Of a DNA stretch of 64,000 bases, positions 59,443 through 64,000 are shown piece by piece; positions within the stretch are counted from its first letter, which is position 1, and each line of letters starts with the position of its first letter. The notes under the pieces are model-generated. The model was given only the letters and a program-made list of their open reading frames with translations. It was not told where the DNA came from and did not search any database. This stretch comes from JAJRZL01 sp964557855 (GTDB lineage Bacteria; Zixibacteria; MSB-5A5; GN15; FEB-12). A program made the position numbers and the translations under genes. The stretch covers positions 1 to 64,000 of the forward strand of contig CAZLBP010000014.1 in the NCBI GenBank assembly GCA_964557855.1, written 5' to 3'.

Positions 59443-60279
59443 ATGCGGCAATATGTCGATCTGCATATGCATACCGATCATTCGGACGGTGTCACCACAA
59501 CGGCGGACTTGCTGGCTTTGGTGCGCGAGAGAGATCTGGTGGCATTCTCTATCACGGATCACGACACCATCAGCGGTTTTACCGAAGCTCGGACGTTACT
59601 GCGGGAGAATGATCCGGAACTCATACCGGGGCTGGAACTTTCGGTGTCCTTTGAAGAAGCCGATTTGCACCTGCTGACCTACGGATTCGATCCCGAATAT
59701 GCTCCTTTGAACGAAGCCCTGGCGGAGTTTCGGGCCAGGCGGAACATCCGGGCCGTTAAAATGGTACAACTGCTAAACGATATGGGAGTCAACGTAACAC
59801 TGGAAGCTATCCGCGAAATCACCGGACAGGCCGCAATCGGCCGGCCCCATATTGCACAGGCGATCAACAATGTCGGCGCCGTACCAACCTATGAAGCGGC
59901 CTTCGAGAAATACATCGGCGACGGCAAACCGGCTTATGTGCCGAAGCTGAATTTCACGCCGGCGGATTCGATTTCCGTTGTCCATCTAGCTGGTGGTGCA
60001 GCCATCCTGGCCCACCCCGGAATAGGCGAAACCTATCAGCATCTGGAGATGTTAGTGGAACTGGGCCTGGACGGTATTGAAGTTTACCATCCCGCCCATA
60101 AACAGAAGCAAATCGATCAGTTTAAGCATCTGGCCGAACGCTACCGACTCGTCATCACAGGCGGCTCGGATTATCATGGACGGATGGGTTGTTACGGTGA
60201 TATCGGTTCACAGCGAGTACCGATCGATTGTCTGACCCGGCTCAAAGAACGTATGCAACTTCGAAAGGGCGTATCGTGA
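59443..60279 (+). CDS. PHP-domain phosphoesterase (YciV/RNase AM-like)
   Basis: 278 aa. PHP motifs in order: YVDLHMHTDHSDGVTT, FSITDHDTISGFTEA, LIPGLELSVSF, GRPHIAQAI, AILAHPGI and VITGGSDYHG. This is the YciV/TrpH type, acting on 3',5'-nucleoside bisphosphates or RNA 5' ends. Starts directly after the FTCD stop and overlaps the next start by four bases. Confidence 0.9.
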   Translation: MRQYVDLHMHTDHSDGVTTTADLLALVRERDLVAFSITDHDTISGFTEARTLLRENDPELIPGLELSVSFEEADLHLLTYGFDPEYAPLNEALAEFRARRNIRAVKMVQLLNDMGVNVTLEAIREITGQAAIGRPHIAQAINNVGAVPTYEAAFEKYIGDGKPAYVPKLNFTPADSISVVHLAGGAAILAHPGIGETYQHLEMLVELGLDGIEVYHPAHKQKQIDQFKHLAERYRLVITGGSDYHGRMGCYGDIGSQRVPIDCLTRLKERMQLRKGVS

Positions 60280-62564
60280 AACGTCAACTCTTCCGGAAAC
60301 CGATCTTCATCTCCCTGGGTCTCGTTGCGCTGATTCTGACCGAATCTTCCCGGGCCGAAACGTCGCTCCAGACCCAGCAACACATAATCGAAAACTACAT
60401 GTACGTCACGGGCCAGCGGCAGCGGCTGCCCGGTCACCTGCTGGCGGTACAGGATTCTCTGGGGGAACTGCCCCCAATCAAGTGCGGCATGTCGGCTATC
60501 GCCGATTTCGTGCTGAACTACGACGAACTTGATCGAGGGCTCATGAAGGCCCTCGGCGTCACGCAAATCGAGCGTCCGACCGTCGTCAACGAGGAGACCT
60601 ATGACAGCCCCGGAGGCTTCTTCAAGATCCACTTCGCCAGAACGGGCGAAGACGCTGTTTACCAGGCCGATGTCGACAACAACGGCAACGGGATTCCGGA
60701 TTACATCGATACCACGGCCTCGGTATTCGATTCCGTATACAACCATATCGTAAACGTCCTCGGTTATCCCAGCCCACCCTCGGACGGACCGTACAACGGC
60801 GGTGGTGACGGCAAATATGATATCTATATCAGGGACCTTCCGGGCGGTATATACGGTCAGGCCTGGATTGAGAACTACACAACTACGGATACGTTTTACC
60901 ACGCCACCTCATTCATAGACCTGGACCGTAACTACGAGCACCTGACGCCCTATGTGAATCGGCCTCTTGATGCAATTCGGGTAACGGCCGCGCACGAGTT
61001 TTTTCACGCCGTCCAGTTCGGCATAGATTTCACGGAGACGCCCATTTACGAAGACCAGTCGGGCAACCAGTTTGTCGCGCGCTACTGGATGGAAATGTCA
61101 GCCGTGTGGATGGAAGAGGAGATGTATGATGACATAAACGACTACTATCTCTACCTGCCCTACTTCTTCCTCGATACGTTGCCGTATAACGCCTACCCGT
61201 ATCAATCCATCCAGCAGTTCAAATCGTTCATTGACGTGCACCCGTACGCCTGCGGCATCTTTCCCATATTTCTTTCAGAGACGTTCGGACGGGACATTAT
61301 TCGCGATATCTGGTTTGCATGCGAAGAACTCGGGCCAGAAGATCAATTCCTGGTCGCCGCCAATCAAGTTATTGATTCCATAAGTGACGGCGCCTGGAAC
61401 TGGGCCACGGCCTTTCGCGAGTTCGTCCTGTGGAACTACTTCACCGGCCCCCGGGCGGATCTGGCGCCTGAGGGCGTGGGGTACCCGGAAAGACGGAACT
61501 TTCCCGGCTTCCGAGAAGTGCAGTCGGTAATACCCAGGTATTATGACTATCCGGTCTTTCAGTTCGGCAACAATAATCCGCTTAGTCCCCGCCATAATTC
61601 GGCGGCGTACGTGAGGTTCGTCGATCCGGATTTGATTTCCGGTGTTGACACCACCTATCTGAGGTGCAGTGCCTTCAGGTGTGATGATTCTACCAGGGTG
61701 AATCGCAATGAGATACCCGGTGGCTTGCTTCGGCCGCCGTATTTCCGATTTGTTGACACGAGTACCTGTGATACGACGTTCTGGCGCTGTGACTCTTACG
61801 ATGAGACGGAGTGTGTTGATAGTGTCAGGGTAGAAGATCCGCTGGATGGTTATCAGTTCGTGCGCATCGACTCGGTGTTCGATGTCTGGGCCGCACTGGG
61901 AGACGGTATCTGCCGCGGGCTCATGACGCTTCCGCAACCGTGGGGGCTGAGTATCATTTTCCAGATGAAAGATAATCAGGACGAATATGCCGTCGAGCGC
62001 TTGTTCCTGCCGGATGATGCCACGTCTCATCTGGAACTGCTTGATGTGGAGCAGTACAAGTCTATTACGCTGGCATTTTCTCCTGCATCGCCCGAACGCG
62101 CCCTGTACCGGCCCCACCCGTTTTACTATGCCATGGACCTGGGTTACTTTGCTGAGGATCAACTGGAAGTTGATTCTTCCGCCATAAGTCGCCCCAGTGC
62201 CGTGCTCACTCCCTATCCCAACCCGGCCGTGGTGTCGGAAATGTCGGGCCGGGTGGTCCGTTTTCGGTTTCAGATTGCTACGGATTCGAACGGTGTCCCG
62301 TTCTATCCCGACTCTATTGATGGTGACAGACCACATATCGTTGTTGATATCTATAATGTGGCAGGAGAACGTGTTAGGACTGTGAGTGGCTACTCAGACT
62401 TCGTGATAAGCTCTGGGATTTGGGAGCTGAACTGGGACATGAAAAATGAGGCGCGGGATGACGTGGCGGCCGGAGTCTATATCTGCTATGCTCGCCTGTA
62501 TTCGGCTGAGAAGAAAGGAGAGCTCTTGGCCGAGGATCACGCCAAGGTGGCTATTATTCGATGA
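60276..62564 (+). CDS. Secreted MXAN_6640-type putative metalloprotease
   Basis: 762 aa from the GTG at 60276 (GTGA overlap with the PHP stop; AAGGG upstream). Signal peptide KPIFISLGLVALILTESSRA. The zinc-protease-like motif AAHEFFHAVQFGID lies at about residues 238-251 (HEFFH, with HExxH pattern); EMSAVWMEEEMYDDINDYY downstream fits a third-ligand region. Preceded by a calcium-site-like DVDNNGNGIPDYID. The C-terminus is another FlgD/T9SS-like domain (VDIYNVAGERVRTVSG, AAGVYICYARLYSAEKKGEL). Resembles the MXAN_6640 family. Cleavage target unknown. Confidence 0.8.
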   Translation: MKRQLFRKPIFISLGLVALILTESSRAETSLQTQQHIIENYMYVTGQRQRLPGHLLAVQDSLGELPPIKCGMSAIADFVLNYDELDRGLMKALGVTQIERPTVVNEETYDSPGGFFKIHFARTGEDAVYQADVDNNGNGIPDYIDTTASVFDSVYNHIVNVLGYPSPPSDGPYNGGGDGKYDIYIRDLPGGIYGQAWIENYTTTDTFYHATSFIDLDRNYEHLTPYVNRPLDAIRVTAAHEFFHAVQFGIDFTETPIYEDQSGNQFVARYWMEMSAVWMEEEMYDDINDYYLYLPYFFLDTLPYNAYPYQSIQQFKSFIDVHPYACGIFPIFLSETFGRDIIRDIWFACEELGPEDQFLVAANQVIDSISDGAWNWATAFREFVLWNYFTGPRADLAPEGVGYPERRNFPGFREVQSVIPRYYDYPVFQFGNNNPLSPRHNSAAYVRFVDPDLISGVDTTYLRCSAFRCDDSTRVNRNEIPGGLLRPPYFRFVDTSTCDTTFWRCDSYDETECVDSVRVEDPLDGYQFVRIDSVFDVWAALGDGICRGLMTLPQPWGLSIIFQMKDNQDEYAVERLFLPDDATSHLELLDVEQYKSITLAFSPASPERALYRPHPFYYAMDLGYFAEDQLEVDSSAISRPSAVLTPYPNPAVVSEMSGRVVRFRFQIATDSNGVPFYPDSIDGDRPHIVVDIYNVAGERVRTVSGYSDFVISSGIWELNWDMKNEARDDVAAGVYICYARLYSAEKKGELLAEDHAKVAIIR

Positions 62565-63088
62565 TCCGGCGACCGTTTCTGCTGGCTCGAATTGCATTGT
62601 TTGCGGCTCTCGTTTATGTTCTGTCATGGGGTACATCGTATCTCCCCAACGTCAATTTCATTTTCATAATTGTCTTCTCCGCCGGGTTCCTGTGGGGCCT
62701 GATTCCGGGAATGGCTGTGGGTGCAATCGGCATGGGCCTGTGGACCCTGTTCAACCCCTATGGTCCGGCGCCGCTGCCGATTATGCTGGCTCAAACCATC
62801 GGTGCCTCCGGAAGCGGAATTGTGGGGGCGCTCTTCCGTCGAGTCGGGTGGGCCGGATTCGGCAAGAGCCAACTGATAATCGCGCTTGTCATAGCGGCCT
62901 GTCTGTCTACTCTGCTCTTCTACGTGCCGGTAAACGTGATTGACGCCTGGCTCTTCGGGCCTTTCACCGAGCGCTTCGTCGGCGGTATGTTATGGGCCGG
63001 GATATCTCTGGGATTCAACATCATCATTTTCCCGTTGCTATTCGGTGCTGCTCGATACTTATATGAACGCGAAGGCAAGATGGCGTAA
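62561..63088 (+). CDS. ECF transporter S-component-like membrane protein
   Basis: 175 aa with five or six hydrophobic helices (LLARIALFAALVYVLSWGTS, FIFIIVFSAGFLWGLIPGMA, PIMLAQTIGASGSGIVGALF, LIIALVIAACLSTLLFYVPV). Size and topology match energy-coupling-factor substrate-binding (S) proteins for vitamins. No EcfA/T genes are in view, as is common for group II S components. The neighbouring receptor-like gene hints at uptake of a larger vitamin such as a cobamide, but this is inference. Start overlaps the previous stop (ATGA). Confidence 0.7.
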   Translation: MIRRPFLLARIALFAALVYVLSWGTSYLPNVNFIFIIVFSAGFLWGLIPGMAVGAIGMGLWTLFNPYGPAPLPIMLAQTIGASGSGIVGALFRRVGWAGFGKSQLIIALVIAACLSTLLFYVPVNVIDAWLFGPFTERFVGGMLWAGISLGFNIIIFPLLFGAARYLYEREGKMA

Positions 63089-64000
63089 TGCGATACGGAT
63101 TTATACCGGTCATAAGTTTCGCTCTGGCATCTTTCTGTGCGGCACAGGAGAAGGAGCCCGATACCGTGATGATACCGGAAGTGACCGATACGGCGGCAGC
63201 GCCGGATACAGCGGTAACTTCGGATACAACGGAAGTTTCGGAAGAACCCGCCGACAGTTTGACGGACGGTGAAAGGGCCAGGCAATTGTTTGAAGAACGG
63301 GTCAAGCAGCACCAGGAAAAGCAACAGCGACTGCCGGGCTTTTCGTACTTCGATTCACTCGTTGCCTACTTCACCAGCGATCGCCTCAATCGCCGGAGTG
63401 ATATCGCTATGTCCTGGTACCACGATGCCGGCGATTATTTCCGGTTCAATCCGTCTTACACGATTCTGGAGCACCAGGTGACACCGATGCGGAAGACGGT
63501 GCAGCCGTTCGGTCTGTCCGGGAACCGTCTGAACCTGCTGGTGGACGGCGTTCAATTCCGTCCGTTCGAGCACATACCGGAGCCGGATGGTCTGGCGGAT
63601 ATGAGCGATATTCCGACCGCCCTGAACCACGACGTTTACCTCCTTCCCGGTGCTGTGGGACAGGTGTTCGGCGGCGAGAGTTCCGTCGCCACGTTGTTGA
63701 CCCGGCCGGAGACACCGCGGTCCTTTGCCTCGCAAAGCGCGCTTCTGGCCGACCGCGGTTCGTTCGAATATAACTATATCCAAGGGCGTTATTCTAAACG
63801 CTTCTTTCGCGGTCGGCGGATTGATATGTCTATCGGGTATCGCAACGGCGACGGTCCTTTCCTCAATCGCCAGTCCGATCAATATCACTATTATGGGGAC
63901 ATGTACTTTCCTCTCGGAGAAAAGTACGGACTACACACGTGGGGTCACCTGAACGATCGGGATGGTCCGCTCGTGGTCAGGCCCGAAGCAGGCGGCATCG
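63088..64000 (+). CDS. TonB-dependent receptor-like outer-membrane protein (partial, 3' end missing)
   Basis: About 304 codons are open to the window edge. It starts at the ATG overlapping the previous stop (TAATG). A signal peptide (GFIPVISFALASFCAAQEKE) is followed by an acidic threonine-rich stretch. Then a plug-like region (NLLVDGVQFRPFEHI, YLLPGAVGQVFGGESSVATL), followed by alternating aromatic strands (SIGYRNGDGPFLNRQSDQY) typical of a beta-barrel. The C-terminus is not seen, so the length cannot be judged. Plug motif is moderate; no TonB box is evident. Confidence 0.65.
   Translation, partial: MRYGFIPVISFALASFCAAQEKEPDTVMIPEVTDTAAAPDTAVTSDTTEVSEEPADSLTDGERARQLFEERVKQHQEKQQRLPGFSYFDSLVAYFTSDRLNRRSDIAMSWYHDAGDYFRFNPSYTILEHQVTPMRKTVQPFGLSGNRLNLLVDGVQFRPFEHIPEPDGLADMSDIPTALNHDVYLLPGAVGQVFGGESSVATLLTRPETPRSFASQSALLADRGSFEYNYIQGRYSKRFFRGRRIDMSIGYRNGDGPFLNRQSDQYHYYGDMYFPLGEKYGLHTWGHLNDRDGPLVVRPEAGGI

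Noticed and set aside
61275..62336. Minus-strand open frame (353 codons) opposite the metalloprotease
   Set aside because: Antisense shadow with arginine/histidine-rich composition and no domain.

Overview
The window looks like chromosomal DNA of a flagellated diderm (Gram-negative-type) bacterium, probably an uncultured lineage of the FCB group. Zixibacteria is my best guess, from memory of that phylum's habits: a secreted protein ending in a dockerin-like GNVDG...VADLTYLVNFLFKGG module, PorV-type outer-membrane proteins fused to TPRs, FlgD-Ig/T9SS-like C-terminal domains on large secreted proteins, an MXAN_6640-type metalloprotease, and abundant TPR proteins. P- and L-ring genes (flgI, flgH) show an outer membrane. 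The taxonomic call is inference; the gene calls mostly rest on clear family motifs.

Layout. (1) 1-4.1 kb: a TPR membrane protein converging on a dockerin-type secreted protein, a small four-cysteine protein, and intergenic DNA with palindromic repeats. (2) 4.1-25.3 kb: a long co-oriented flagellar block behind a sigma-54 type promoter: flgF-flgG-flgA-flgH-flgI-flgJ(SLT)-flgN-flgK-csrA-flgL-fliW, two TPR-glycosyltransferases, then flagellin behind a near-consensus sigma-28 promoter with a roughly 190-nt leader, fliD, fliS, a second FlgN/FliT-like chaperone, a FlgM-like anti-sigma factor and an HDOD protein. (3) 25.5-36.7 kb: housekeeping block: tRNA-Val(GAC), thrS, infC (apparent AUA start), rpmI, rplT, pheS, pheT, a ZapB-like coiled coil, zapA, rny, ymdB, folD. 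(4) 37-46.7 kb: a 1235-aa secreted protein coupled to a PorV-TPR protein, a protein joining an RsbW-like kinase domain to an RsbU-like phosphatase domain, a GYD protein, and on the minus strand a divergent GlpX-like protein. (5) 47-52.4 kb: iorA-iorB-buk-ptb-ptb2, a 2-oxoacid oxidation and substrate-level phosphorylation operon. (6) 52.4-53.3 kb: an 860-bp gene-free island of palindromic repeats. (7) 53.3-64 kb: manC-like, SPOR lipoprotein, Sua5/YwlC, low-MW phosphatase, DUF3108, an unrecognised conserved protein, FTCD, PHP phosphoesterase, metalloprotease, ECF S-component-like protein, and a partial TonB-receptor-like protein running off the end.

How it works together. The flagellar block reads as a regulatory hierarchy: sigma-54 for rod, ring and hook-junction genes; sigma-28 with a FlgM-like antagonist for flagellin; and CsrA-FliW control of the flagellin leader, where a GGA sits in a hairpin loop and a second GGA lies in the Shine-Dalgarno. 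Flagellin, FlgL and FliD are all enlarged, and two glycosyltransferases sit directly before flagellin, which suggests a decorated filament. The IOR-Ptb-Buk cluster suggests amino-acid-derived acyl-CoA is cashed in for ATP through an acyl phosphate.

Limits: no alignment, folding or database search was run. Family names come from motif recognition, and start codons from reading frames and Shine-Dalgarno spacing.
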